A DNA stretch of 33,612 nt, from assembly GCA_002496425.1 (NCBI GenBank), contig DAJS01000001.1, positions 106,042 through 139,653 of the forward strand, written 5' to 3'. Of the stretch, positions 13,949-21,628 are shown piece after piece. The notes under the pieces are model-generated. The model saw only the letters and a program-made list of their open reading frames with translations. It made no database searches and was not told where the DNA came from. Made by a program: the position numbers and the translations under genes. This DNA is from Acidilobaceae archaeon UBA162 (lineage in GTDB: Archaea; Thermoproteota; Thermoprotei_A; Sulfolobales; Acidilobaceae). Position 1 is the first letter of the stretch. The number at the start of each line of letters is the position of its first letter.

Positions 13949-14983
13949 ATGAGAATAGCAGTGACCAGGGAGTGCAACTACAGGTGTTTCTTCTGCCACA
14001 TAGAGGGCGACCCTGTAGGCAGGCCCCAGCAGGTCGGTACATCGCCTCCAGCCGTGCTACCATCAGATTACTATGTGATTGCCCGCGCTGCCAGAGAGCT
14101 TGGGGTAAGCTCATTCAAACTGACCGGCGGGGAACCCCTCGTAAGACACGATATAGTGGAAGTGGTTAAGTCAATTAGAGAAGGAGCCGGTGAGAACTCC
14201 GATATATCAATGACCACAAACGGCTACCTCCTAGCCATGATGGTCAAGAGGTTGCGGGAAGCAGGTCTTAGAAGGGTCAACATCTCAATACATTCGCTCG
14301 ATAGGCACAGGTACGAGATGATAACTGGGGTTGACGGTCTTCCTCACGCACTTGAGGGCCTACGTAAGGCTATCGAGGCTGGCCTGGAAGTTAAGGTAAA
14401 CATGACTGTAACAAAGGATAACATGGACGACGTTTGGAAGCTGATAGACCTAGCTGGCAGGGAAGGGTTCAAAGTGCAGCTAATAGAGCTTCAGCCGGTA
14501 AACAGAGGCAAGGACAGGTTCAGGGAGGAACACGTAGCCCTTAATTACATAGAGGAGCGCCTTAAGTCTATGGCCGTTTCAACTAGACATAGAAGCCTTC
14601 ACAACAGACCCATATATGTTCTGGCTGACGGTGTTGAGGTAGAGGTGGTCAAGCCTTTTGATAACCCGCTGTTCTGCGCCGGCTGCACTAGGATACGCCT
14701 TCTGGCTGATGGCAGGCTCACACCGTGTATAAACTATGTTGGCCCTGGCGTGAACCTGCTCTCACGGATCCGCGGCCTGCCCCTAGAGAGGGCTGTTGAA
14801 AGGGCTAAGGAGGCCATACAAGAGGTCAACAGGTTAAGGAGGCCCTTCTATATGTGGACTATCGGGCTCAGGTCTGATGGGGGCAAGGGCTTAGGAGGGC
14901 CCATAGCGCGCCTTACCTTACCAAAGAGATCGCCAAGGAGGTCCCTAGCTGCACCTTCGCCAGCGCCACGCCTGGTACAGTAA
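13949..14983 (+). CDS. moaA: GTP 3',8-cyclase MoaA (molybdenum/tungsten cofactor), N terminus uncertain
   Basis: Radical-SAM enzyme that converts GTP in the first step of molybdopterin synthesis. The SAM cluster is C9-x3-C13-x2-C16 in VTRECNYRCFFCHIEG, and the second GTP-binding cluster is C243-x2-C246-x13-C260 in FCAGCTRIRLLADGRLTPC. KLTGGEPLVRHDI is the GGEP motif. MoaA proteins normally begin ten or more residues earlier with a D-x-(Y/F)GR-x segment. Exactly such residues (VIYDAYGRPLNN) are encoded in frame immediately upstream of ATG 13949, but the open frame from the stop at 13886 holds no ATG, GTG or TTG. The true start may be a rare codon (ATA 13901, or ACG 13907 or 13910) near the predicted transcription start. 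The basic C-terminal tail overlaps antisense ctaB by 71 bp. Confidence 0.92.
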   Translation: MRIAVTRECNYRCFFCHIEGDPVGRPQQVGTSPPAVLPSDYYVIARAARELGVSSFKLTGGEPLVRHDIVEVVKSIREGAGENSDISMTTNGYLLAMMVKRLREAGLRRVNISIHSLDRHRYEMITGVDGLPHALEGLRKAIEAGLEVKVNMTVTKDNMDDVWKLIDLAGREGFKVQLIELQPVNRGKDRFREEHVALNYIEERLKSMAVSTRHRSLHNRPIYVLADGVEVEVVKPFDNPLFCAGCTRIRLLADGRLTPCINYVGPGVNLLSRIRGLPLERAVERAKEAIQEVNRLRRPFYMWTIGLRSDGGKGLGGPIARLTLPKRSPRRSLAAPSPAPRLVQ

Positions 14984-15851
14984 AGGGGGATAGGAGGAAC
15001 AACACTACAAGGATAGGATTAGCCATCATAAATATCTTCCTTGCCAGCTTACGGTTGTTCACGCCAGCTGACCTCTGCGCGTAGAAGTCCCAGATGTACT
15101 TTATTGCCATACCTGCCAGGGGCACGGAAAGGGCAGCCCCTATGAGGCCCTTGCCTGTTACCAGCCAGTAGGCCCAGGCGGCCGCTACTAACACCGCTAT
15201 GGATAATGACGATAGGCCTGCCACCTCCTTGTGGGAGCCAACTATGGGCAACATGGGAACATTGGCCTTTCTATAGTCATTCTCGTAGTAATAAACAATG
15301 TACCATATATGGACAGGTATCCAGGCTAGAACCTCTACGGCTAGCAGCAGGGCTCCAAGGCCTATACCTCCGGCACCAGCGGCCCAACCGCCGAGGGCTG
15401 GCATCACCCCAGCTATTCCTCCAACTATGATATTGATTGGACTCCTCCTCTTCAACAGCATCGTGTAGAGAGGTATGTCGAACACCAAGGCCAGCACGTT
15501 AGTCAGAAGGACATACACGTTAAGCAGCGTGGCCGTGACAAAGCCTGCAAGCGTCATGGCTAGTGACGCTGCGAGCCCCTGCCTGTAGCTGAGCCTGCCA
15601 GACGGTATGGGTCTTACCTTAGTTCTATCCATGATGCTGTCGAGGTCGTGCTCAAGGGTCATGTTAAGGGCCGTTATGCCTCCTATTGAGAGGAAGGAGT
15701 CGAGCGCCAGAAGCACGAGGCGGTAGGCGCTGAGAGGACCCCCCGAGGCGAAGTAGGCGGCAAAAGCTGTGAAGGCCAGAAGGGCCAGCTGAGCCGGCTT
15801 GGTCATCGCTAGTATATCCTTTACCTTCTCGCCAAGCGACTGCCAGCTCAA
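14913..15851 (-). CDS. ctaB: Protoheme IX farnesyltransferase (heme O synthase), UbiA family
   Basis: Integral membrane prenyltransferase that adds a farnesyl group to heme b for heme-copper oxidases. The first aspartate-rich motif is in NMTLEHDLDSIMDRTKVRPI (D-x3-D-x2-MDRT-x2-RP). The heme O synthase-specific KRRSPINIIVGGIAGVMPALGGW segment is near 150-172, and the second aspartate motif is YENDYRKANVPMLPIVG. About eight or nine membrane helices fit the 312 residues. The start is TTG 15851. A TATA-like GTTATATAC lies at 15898-15906, about 50 bp upstream. It converges on moaA with a 71-bp overlap. No terminal oxidase subunit gene lies in the window. Confidence 0.9.
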   Translation of the reverse strand: MSWQSLGEKVKDILAMTKPAQLALLAFTAFAAYFASGGPLSAYRLVLLALDSFLSIGGITALNMTLEHDLDSIMDRTKVRPIPSGRLSYRQGLAASLAMTLAGFVTATLLNVYVLLTNVLALVFDIPLYTMLLKRRSPINIIVGGIAGVMPALGGWAAGAGGIGLGALLLAVEVLAWIPVHIWYIVYYYENDYRKANVPMLPIVGSHKEVAGLSSLSIAVLVAAAWAYWLVTGKGLIGAALSVPLAGMAIKYIWDFYAQRSAGVNNRKLARKIFMMANPILVVLFLLSPFTVPGVALAKVQLGTSLAISLVR

Positions 15852-15973
15852 GGCTTGGCGTCCGCACCTTCTGTAGTAGAGCCATCTTTAGAAGTTGGTT
15901 ATATACAACACAATATTTAGGTTTTGGGCATCATTAAGCTAGGGTCTTTTAGGATCACACAGGGCTTGACAAA

Positions 15974-15982
15974 GCTTATTAG
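15974..15982 (+). promoter_or_regulatory. TATA box for the three-gene membrane-protein cluster
   Basis: GCTTATTAG centred near 15978 predicts a transcription start near 16004, about 16 nt before TTG 16020. It lies in the 168-bp divergent gap after ctaB (15852-16019), in which I see no other feature besides the ctaB-side TATA-like element. Confidence 0.45.
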
Positions 15983-16019
15983 TGTAATGAGGTTACATAG
16001 GTGAAGCGGGAAAAGCGTC

Positions 16020-16391
16020 TTGTCAGCGCAGGACCAGGCGCCAAATGCTCAAACCCAGCAGGCGCAGCAGTCTAAGGGGCAGGAGCACAGGCATCACCTG
16101 TCTGTAGGTCTGGCGCTGATAGTTATAGGTCTGTTAATGCTCGGATATACATTCTATGAAGCTATACTTGCCTATAGGTCAGTTGGTTCTACAGCCAGCT
16201 TTGAGAAGACCTTTGGCGGGGCACTCAGCTACCTGAACTCATCATCAACAAGCAACGGGGCCCTTGGCGGTTTAACGCCCTACATGAATATGATAATAGT
16301 GTTGCTAATTATGGCCGTGTTCCTCGGGATAGCACTGGCCGCGGGCTCTACCATATTGGCCAAGGGCGTGCAGCTCCTCTCATCCCGCTAA
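16020..16391 (+). CDS. Small membrane protein, unknown function (two membrane helices)
   Basis: Unrecognised 123-residue protein. A Gln/His-rich polar N terminus (about 1-27, with EHRHHLS) precedes a first membrane helix (about 28-50). An extracellular Ser/Gly/Asn-rich loop of about 37 residues (SSSTSNGALGG) follows, then a second helix (about 89-112). The TTG start at 16020 is supported by the TATA box about 42 bp upstream. The next gene starts 12 bp after the stop, so the three genes 16020-17307 look like one transcript. Functional assignment is not possible; the whole cluster may encode a small membrane complex. Confidence 0.65.
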   Translation: MSAQDQAPNAQTQQAQQSKGQEHRHHLSVGLALIVIGLLMLGYTFYEAILAYRSVGSTASFEKTFGGALSYLNSSSTSNGALGGLTPYMNMIIVLLIMAVFLGIALAAGSTILAKGVQLLSSR

Positions 16392-16403
16392 GGGGCGCAG
16401 GGC

Positions 16404-16838
16404 TTGAGGACCTCAAGCCTAATAACTATAGCCGGTGTGGTGATCCTTGTTCTCCTGGCCATACCCTTAGTTCGGTTCCTGGCGCAAGCTGTTGGAGTCT
16501 CAGGCATTGCAAGTGGTGTTAATGTATCTCTGACCTATGTGAATTCTAGCGGCCTCGCATGTCCAGAGGGGTACTACATGCTCAACGCAACTATTAACAT
16601 GACGCAGCTCTACGACGAGAGACTCTACATCACACTCTTCGAGGGCAACGGCACGGCGCTGGTGTATTCAGCTCCGTTCAGACCTCTCAGTGCCAAGTCG
16701 TATCAGGCCATACTTTGCCTCCCAAGTACTGCTGTGGAGGGCGCGGTAAAGGAGTCCACGGGCGTGTCAGGCTACATCTATGGTATTTACTTCATAAGCA
16801 TTAACCTAACCGCCACGGGGGAGGGCAGCGGTGGTTAG
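16404..16838 (+). CDS. Membrane-anchored extracytoplasmic protein, unknown function
   Basis: Unrecognised 144-residue protein. One N-terminal hydrophobic helix (about 5-30, ITIAGVVILVLLAIPLVRFL) acts as an uncleaved anchor. The rest is a beta-rich outer domain with N-x-S/T sites and two cysteines (LACPEGYYM and AILCLPS) that could form a disulfide. The layout recalls small beta-sandwich stator-like proteins such as archaellum ArlF/ArlG, but I see no specific motif. It starts at TTG 16404, 12 bp after the previous gene, and overlaps the next gene by 8 bp, which suggests coupled translation. Confidence 0.65.
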   Translation: MRTSSLITIAGVVILVLLAIPLVRFLAQAVGVSGIASGVNVSLTYVNSSGLACPEGYYMLNATINMTQLYDERLYITLFEGNGTALVYSAPFRPLSAKSYQAILCLPSTAVEGAVKESTGVSGYIYGIYFISINLTATGEGSGG

Positions 16839-17307
16839 CGTTAGAGAAGTGGTGAACGAGGTCCTGTTCGGTGTAATAGATGGCCTGATATATGTGTTGC
16901 TTTACGTCTACATAGTACCTCTGCTCTTCGATTATATATTATCATATTTTAGTAGCGCACTATCGTTAGGAACCCTCTCACAGCCGCTGAGCGTGCCCTT
17001 GTCAGAGCTCATAATTGTGATAGCTCTGTTCGAGGGTATCGGCATCACGTCGAGAATTCTCAGGGGTCACATACTTGGCCCTACGCTTAGGGCTCTTGGT
17101 TCGCTGCTGGGGCTCATATTTGTGCTGGCTGTAGTCCAAGATATCATGCCAAATGGCGTAATAGCTGGAAGTTATGCTTTATCATCAAACTCTTACGTCA
17201 CCGTAAAGGTAGATATAGACCCCCTTCTTGTGGCGTTCGTGGCAGCCCTGGCGCTGCCAGGAATTGTGACGCCCTTCATAGACTACTTCCTAACTGAGCG
17301 GGACTAA
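16831..17307 (+). CDS. Polytopic membrane protein, unknown function (four helices)
   Basis: Unrecognised 158-residue protein with about four membrane helices: residues 8-30, 50-70, 83-105 and 128-150. A short outer loop with SYALSSNSYVTVKVDI lies between the third and fourth. The GTG start at 16831 sits inside the end of the preceding gene (8-bp overlap). It is the last gene of the three-gene membrane cluster; 16 bp downstream is the 3' end of the convergent tRNA-Ala gene. No charged or histidine residues typical of a redox or transport site are obvious. Confidence 0.65.
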   Translation: MVSVREVVNEVLFGVIDGLIYVLLYVYIVPLLFDYILSYFSSALSLGTLSQPLSVPLSELIIVIALFEGIGITSRILRGHILGPTLRALGSLLGLIFVLAVVQDIMPNGVIAGSYALSSNSYVTVKVDIDPLLVAFVAALALPGIVTPFIDYFLTERD

Positions 17308-17323
17308 AGACCTCAGGAGGGCT

Positions 17324-17399
17324 TGGTGGACCGGCCGGGACTTGAACCCGGGACCTCCGCCGTGCGAGGGCGGCGCTCTTCCAGCTGAGCTACCGGCCC
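17324..17399 (-). tRNA. tRNA-Ala (anticodon CGC) with encoded CCA
   Basis: On the minus strand GGGCCGG (17399-17393) pairs with CCGGTCC (17334-17328). It includes the G3-U70 pair that identifies tRNA-Ala. Anticodon stem CCGCC/GGCGG encloses the loop CTCGCAC, anticodon CGC. The D arm (GCTCAGCTGGAAGAGC) and T arm (CCGGGTTCAAGTCCCGG) are intact, the discriminator is A, and CCA is encoded at 17326-17324. There is no intron. Confidence 0.95.
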
Positions 17400-17459
17400 A
17401 CGAATCGACCGGTCCAGGATCTCAGAAGCTAAACTAAGTTAAGTGCTTTTCTTCGGGCC

Positions 17460-18293
17460 TTAGACTGCCGAGAAGGGCGGCAGGCGTCCATCTACCAGGC
17501 TAAGATAGGTCGCCACGAAAAGGCCTCCTAAGGCTCTATTAAGTTTTTGTCTCTCAGGCTGGAGATCTCTGTCAAGGGATGCTAGCCACCTAGTGTCTAT
17601 CTTCGTCCTAGAACTCCCAATCAGGTTCCTCCCAAGCAGCTTACCTGCAAGCTCAAGGTAAGCCTTGGAGAGACCCTCATAGACAGTCTTAGAGGCCTCC
17701 AGCTCCTTAGAGAGGTGTAGCAGATCCTCATACCTCTTAAGGTTGAGCATGAAGCCAGTGTCGATGTTGCTAAGTACCTCAAAGAGGTCACCCAAGCCCA
17801 TAGAACTGCTCGTCACATAGTTAGGGCTCAGACCTCTGTCACTGGCGTACGAGACCAGCTCCGAGTCAGCTACATCGCTCAGGGCCTCGAGCAGCTGGCT
17901 CGCGTCGGAGCCAGTGGCACTGTAGAGGACCCTGGTGATCAACACATGAAGGGAGTCAGAAACCCTTAGGTTAGCAGCTGAGGCGTAGCCATCTATAGCA
18001 GCTACTGCCACCGAGGCCGTCCACAGACCAGTCAGGGGTTTTAGCCCGCTGGCCTCGAAGGCCCTTATCACGGCCTTTGCCATTATCGAGCCCAGCCCAG
18101 CCTCAGAGCCTGACACTTTGCCTAGCGCTATCTGCTGCCCCCTCTGTCTGGCCTCACCAAGTAGCTCCAGCACTTCAAGTGCCTCATAGAGCCGGAGTTC
18201 GTATTCGTAGTCATAGGTCAGCCTGTGGAGCGCACCTGGCTTCAGGGGGCTTGAGAGAGTAAGGAGCAGCGCCCTCTTTATGTCCCTTTCCAA
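17460..18293 (-). CDS. CitG-like (triphosphoribosyl-dephospho-CoA synthase family) protein
   Basis: Helical protein of 277 residues resembling COG1767 (CitG/MdcB), whose bacterial members make the prosthetic-group precursor of citrate or malonate lyases from ATP and dephospho-CoA. The family-like N terminus is LLLTLSSPLKPGALHRLTYDYE, with the PKPG-x-x-(H/D)R pattern. A glycine-rich GLGSIMAKAV lies near 86-95, and regularly spaced helices follow. Archaeal members occur without citrate lyase genes and their reaction is unsettled; none of those genes is visible here. The start is TTG 18293, 14 nt from the transcription start predicted by the box at 18327-18340. The tRNA-Ala gene follows 60 bp downstream in the same direction. 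Confidence 0.6.
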   Translation of the reverse strand: MERDIKRALLLTLSSPLKPGALHRLTYDYEYELRLYEALEVLELLGEARQRGQQIALGKVSGSEAGLGSIMAKAVIRAFEASGLKPLTGLWTASVAVAAIDGYASAANLRVSDSLHVLITRVLYSATGSDASQLLEALSDVADSELVSYASDRGLSPNYVTSSSMGLGDLFEVLSNIDTGFMLNLKRYEDLLHLSKELEASKTVYEGLSKAYLELAGKLLGRNLIGSSRTKIDTRWLASLDRDLQPERQKLNRALGGLFVATYLSLVDGRLPPFSAV

Positions 18294-18326
18294 GCCTCAG
18301 CACCTAGTCTCTTTGCGGTCCTGGTC

Positions 18327-18340
18327 CCTTTATTTTCGGC
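18327..18340 (-). promoter_or_regulatory. TATA box for the CitG-like gene
   Basis: The minus-strand reading CCGAAAATAAAGGG is centred near 18333 and predicts a start near 18307, 14 nt before TTG 18293. It could also serve the far-upstream TTG of the hppA frame if read to the right. Confidence 0.4.
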
Positions 18341-18409
18341 ATTAGCTCGCTTGAGGGCCTTTATTGATGCACCATAAGGACACAAGTATTAGCGTAGCGC
18401 TCATAAGTA

Positions 18410-18419
18410 CTTTTAACTT
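18410..18419 (+). promoter_or_regulatory. Candidate TATA box for the pyrophosphatase gene
   Basis: CTTTTAACTT-like sequence centred near 18413 predicts a transcript start at about 18439, almost on the in-frame GTG at 18442. It lies inside the frame if translation began at 18364, which argues for the later start. Confidence 0.4.
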
Positions 18420-18441
18420 ATGCATGAGAACCAAGAGTAAG

Positions 18442-20646
18442 GTGCCCTTCCCTGTGGTCTACGGTATGTCAATAGCGGTGTTTTCATCAGTAGTAGGTAT
18501 CATATCCGTGATTATAGCGGTGTACCTGGCCAGGTGGGTTCTTAGACAGGACCCTGGACCTGAGAAGGTGAGGTTCATATCTGAGGCCATAGCTACAGGC
18601 GCCAGGGCCTACCTCTTCAGGCAGTACAGATACCTCAGTGCTGTGCTGATAGCGCTAATAGTAATAATCTTTGGAGGGCTCACGGCAGTATATCACAGCG
18701 TCTCTGTTGGTGGTCTGAGCGCTGTCGCATTCGTAGTTGGCGCACTTGGATCAATGATAGCCGGTTACCTCGGCATGTACGTCACAACTAGGTCTTCATC
18801 TAGGTCAGCAATGGCGGCCTACAAGAGCGCCTACGACGCGCTTAAGGTGGCATGGCGTGCCGGCTCAGTTATGGGCCTCATGCTGGCGGGGGTCGCGCTG
18901 CTGTTGATAAGCGTACTCTATATGGGCTTCGCTATTGCTGTGCCGTCCCAGTGGGCCATAGCACTTATAGCGATGGCATTCGGTGCCAGCTTAGTAACGT
19001 TGTTCATGAGGGTCGGTGGCGGTATCTACACCAAGGCTGCCGACCTGGGCGCTGACCTGGTCGGCAAGGTGGAGAAGGGTATACCGGAGGATGACCCCCG
19101 TAACCCAGGCGTTATAGCCGATAATGTAGGCGACAATGTTGGTGATGTAGCGGGCATGGCGGCTGATGTGTTCGAATCATATGTAGTAATAATGACTGGC
19201 ACGCTGTTTCTCGGCTGGGTTATGAACCTACCGCTCACGCTGCTGCTCCTGCCGCTGCTCTATGGTGCCCTAGCGCTACTGGCAACCTTTGTGGGCGTGT
19301 TCACACTCAGGCTAAAGGGCAACCAGCACCCGCTCTCTGCGATATCGTTTGACATATATGAGGTTATTGGCATTGCCATAGTGTTATTCTTTGCATCTAG
19401 CTACGTACTACTCAAAGGCTATGGAATGACAGCGGTCCTAGCTCCGTTGGCGGCGTCGCTTGGCGCTATTGTTGCTCCAATCGTGCTTGCGCTGACAGGC
19501 TATTACACGCACTATACTTATAAGCCGGTCAAGGAGATAGCAAGTCAAGCCACAATCAGCCCCGCGACAGTGATAGTAACGGGCTACTCCTATGGGCTTA
19601 TGAGTGCCATCCCAGTGGTACTCCTGATAGCAGCGATAATAGGCGCTACTTATGCTATCGGCTACTTCGCCTTTAATGGGCTTACGACGCCCATAGTCGG
19701 CGGTGCTGGCAGTGCTGGGCTGCTGGCCGGCATCTACGGCACAGCCCTAGCCTCTGTGGGCCTGCTCTCGGTGGCTGGTATAATAATAACCGCTGACTCC
19801 TTTGGGCCGGTAAGTGATAACGCTGCTGGTGTCGCAGAAATGTCTAGCCTGCCGGAGGAGGTAAGGGACAGGCTTGACGTACTCGACGCCGTTGGTAACA
19901 CAACTAAGGCCACCACGAAGGGCTATGCCATAAGCAGCGCCGCGCTGGCAGCGCTGGTGCTCTTCGTAGGGCTCATATTTGAGGTTCTCTCGGTCGCAAA
20001 GCAGTCCTATGCTCTGAACTCAGCAACGCTCCTTAACTCTATAATGGTTCTCAATCCTAACCTGCTCATTGGGGCCTTTGTGGGCGCAGTGGTGGTCTAC
20101 ATGCTGGCCAGCAGGACCCTTGGCGCTGTAGGAAAGACTGCCATGGAGATCGTGGAGGAGATAAGGAGGCAGTTCAGGGAGAGGCCGGGAATATTGGAGT
20201 GGAAGGAGAAGCCGGACTACGCGCGTGTCGTGGACATAGCCACCAGGAGGGCCATACAGGAGTTCATGTTACCCGTGATAGTGGTCATCATAGCTCCCAT
20301 AGTGGTTGGCCTAGTACTCGGCTGGCAGGCCATAGTAGGCCTGATATTGGGGGCTATCGTGATAGGGTTCCCTAGGGCGCTTCTCATGTCTAACGCCGGC
20401 GGCGCATGGGACAACGCTAAGAAGTACATAGAGTCCGGTAACCTGGGCGGCAAGGGCAGCGAGGCGCACAAGGCGGCTGTAATAGGTGACACTGTCGGCG
20501 ACCCATTCAAGGACACCACAGGTCCATCAATGAACCCACTCATAAAGGTGTTGAACACGCTTCCCGTAGTCTTTGCGCCAATGATAGTGGCCGCCAATGG
20601 GGCCATAGGCCCCTGGATGCTAGTTCATGGGCTCCTGGCCCTGTGA
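18442..20646 (+). CDS. hppA: Membrane-bound proton-translocating pyrophosphatase (K+-independent type)
   Basis: Couples PPi hydrolysis to proton export through about 16 membrane helices. Substrate-site motifs are KAADLGADLVGKVEKGIPED and PGVIADNVGDNVGDVAGMAAD near the middle, and NAGGAWDNAKKYIE with GDTVGDPFKDTTGPSMNPLI near the end. The sequence GNTTKATTKGYAI has Lys where K+-dependent enzymes have Ala, plus Thr at the coupled position, which marks the K+-independent class. The frame is open from TTG 18364 (760 residues); in-frame alternatives are ATG 18424, GTG 18442 (734 residues) and ATG 18466. I chose 18442 because the TATA-like box predicts a leaderless start there. The first membrane helix begins just after 18466, so all choices keep the full enzyme. 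Confidence 0.96.
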   Translation: MPFPVVYGMSIAVFSSVVGIISVIIAVYLARWVLRQDPGPEKVRFISEAIATGARAYLFRQYRYLSAVLIALIVIIFGGLTAVYHSVSVGGLSAVAFVVGALGSMIAGYLGMYVTTRSSSRSAMAAYKSAYDALKVAWRAGSVMGLMLAGVALLLISVLYMGFAIAVPSQWAIALIAMAFGASLVTLFMRVGGGIYTKAADLGADLVGKVEKGIPEDDPRNPGVIADNVGDNVGDVAGMAADVFESYVVIMTGTLFLGWVMNLPLTLLLLPLLYGALALLATFVGVFTLRLKGNQHPLSAISFDIYEVIGIAIVLFFASSYVLLKGYGMTAVLAPLAASLGAIVAPIVLALTGYYTHYTYKPVKEIASQATISPATVIVTGYSYGLMSAIPVVLLIAAIIGATYAIGYFAFNGLTTPIVGGAGSAGLLAGIYGTALASVGLLSVAGIIITADSFGPVSDNAAGVAEMSSLPEEVRDRLDVLDAVGNTTKATTKGYAISSAALAALVLFVGLIFEVLSVAKQSYALNSATLLNSIMVLNPNLLIGAFVGAVVVYMLASRTLGAVGKTAMEIVEEIRRQFRERPGILEWKEKPDYARVVDIATRRAIQEFMLPVIVVIIAPIVVGLVLGWQAIVGLILGAIVIGFPRALLMSNAGGAWDNAKKYIESGNLGGKGSEAHKAAVIGDTVGDPFKDTTGPSMNPLIKVLNTLPVVFAPMIVAANGAIGPWMLVHGLLAL

Positions 20647-20667
20647 GCACTGCTCAGGGTTCAGAAC

Positions 20668-20677
20668 TCTTTTTAAA
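20668..20677 (+). promoter_or_regulatory. TATA box for the L7Ae gene
   Basis: CTCTTTTTAAACC region centred near 20672 predicts a start near 20698 and a leader of about 25 nt containing GGGAGGAGGATGAGGG before ATG 20723. Confidence 0.55.
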
Positions 20678-20722
20678 CCCCTTTCCCTCATCATTGCAGC
20701 GACTTAGGGAGGAGGATGAGGG

Positions 20723-21106
20723 ATGTCCAAGCCCAGTTATGTGTTGTTTGATGTCCCGGACGACCTAGCCGAGGAGGTCTACAAGCTGGTGGCTAAGGCA
20801 CGCGAGAGCGGTAAGGTGAGGAAAGGCGCTAACGAGACCACTAAGGCTGTCGAGAGGGGTCAGGCCAAGCTGGTGGTTATAGCTACTGATGTTGATCCGC
20901 CGGAGATAGTGGCGCACCTGCCTCTGCTCTGCGACGACAAGAAGATACCGTTTGTCTACGTGCCCAACAAGAAGAGGCTTGGCGAGGCGGCAAAGATAGA
21001 TGTGGCCGCCTCCTCCGTGGCTATAATAGATCCGGGCCAGGCGTCTGAGGACATGAAGAGGATTATAGATAGGGTTAAGGAGCTCAGGGCTAAGGCCGGT
21101 AAGTGA
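20723..21106 (+). CDS. rpl7ae: Ribosomal protein L7Ae
   Basis: Kink-turn-binding protein shared by the large ribosomal subunit, C/D and H/ACA guide RNPs and archaeal RNase P. The 127-residue protein shows the full signature: VRKGANETTKAVERGQAKLVVIA (RNA-binding helix and strand), ATDVDPPEIVAHLPLLCDDKKIPFVYV and the late LGEAAKIDVAASSVAI. ATG 20723 is preceded by a purine-rich leader. Archaeal L7Ae is reported to bind its own mRNA in Sulfolobus; the leader here contains one arm of an inverted repeat (see findings). S13 follows 15 bp after the stop, so L7Ae heads the ribosomal operon. Confidence 0.97.
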   Translation: MSKPSYVLFDVPDDLAEEVYKLVAKARESGKVRKGANETTKAVERGQAKLVVIATDVDPPEIVAHLPLLCDDKKIPFVYVPNKKRLGEAAKIDVAASSVAIIDPGQASEDMKRIIDRVKELRAKAGK

Positions 21107-21121
21107 GAGGACTGAGCTATC

Positions 21122-21628
21122 ATGAGCTCCAAGCCAGAGAGCTTCACGCAGGTAGTTAGAATAGCAAACACCGACATATCCGGCGCGGATACTGTGGTCT
21201 ATGGCTTGGCCAGGATCAAAGGGATAGGCTATACCACAGCGCTAGCGGTTGCCAGGAAGCTGGGCATAGACCCTAATGCGAGGATGGGTTACCTGCCACC
21301 TGAGGTTCTGAGCAAGCTTGAGAGTGCCGTATTAGATCTAACCAAGCTTGGTCTTCCTGTCTGGCTCTACAACAGGAGGAAGGACTACGAGACCGGCGAA
21401 GACAGACATCTAGTTGGAGCTGAGCTGGTCTTTGCGGCCAGAAGGGATGTGGAGAAGGAAATCAAGATAGGCTCGTGGCGCGGCATCAGGCATAAGTTAG
21501 GCTACAAGGTAAGGGGGCAGAGGACTCGCACTACCGGCAGGACAGGCATGACGATAGGCGTCAGGAAGGCCGTGGCGCAGCCGGCTGCCGGAGGAGGTAA
21601 GGAGAAGGAGGGCGGTGGCAATGGGTGA
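21122..21628 (+). CDS. rps13: Ribosomal protein S13
   Basis: Small-subunit head protein that contacts 16S rRNA and the subunit bridge. The archaeal form is 168 residues. RIANTDISGADTVVYGLARIKGIGYTTA opens the helix-two-turn-helix region, and GSWRGIRHKLGYKVRGQRTRTTGRTG is the conserved C-terminal basic motif. A low-complexity tail (about 150-168) ends EGGGNG; its codons double as the Shine-Dalgarno region of the next gene, and the genes overlap (ATGGGTGA). The start is ATG 21122. Confidence 0.97.
   Translation: MSSKPESFTQVVRIANTDISGADTVVYGLARIKGIGYTTALAVARKLGIDPNARMGYLPPEVLSKLESAVLDLTKLGLPVWLYNRRKDYETGEDRHLVGAELVFAARRDVEKEIKIGSWRGIRHKLGYKVRGQRTRTTGRTGMTIGVRKAVAQPAAGGGKEKEGGGNG

Noticed and set aside
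20685..20722. L7Ae-leader inverted repeat as a certain kink-turn riboswitch-like element
   Set aside because: The left arm is probably upstream of the transcription start and I could not place tandem G-A pairs, so it is listed only as a weak finding, not as a feature.
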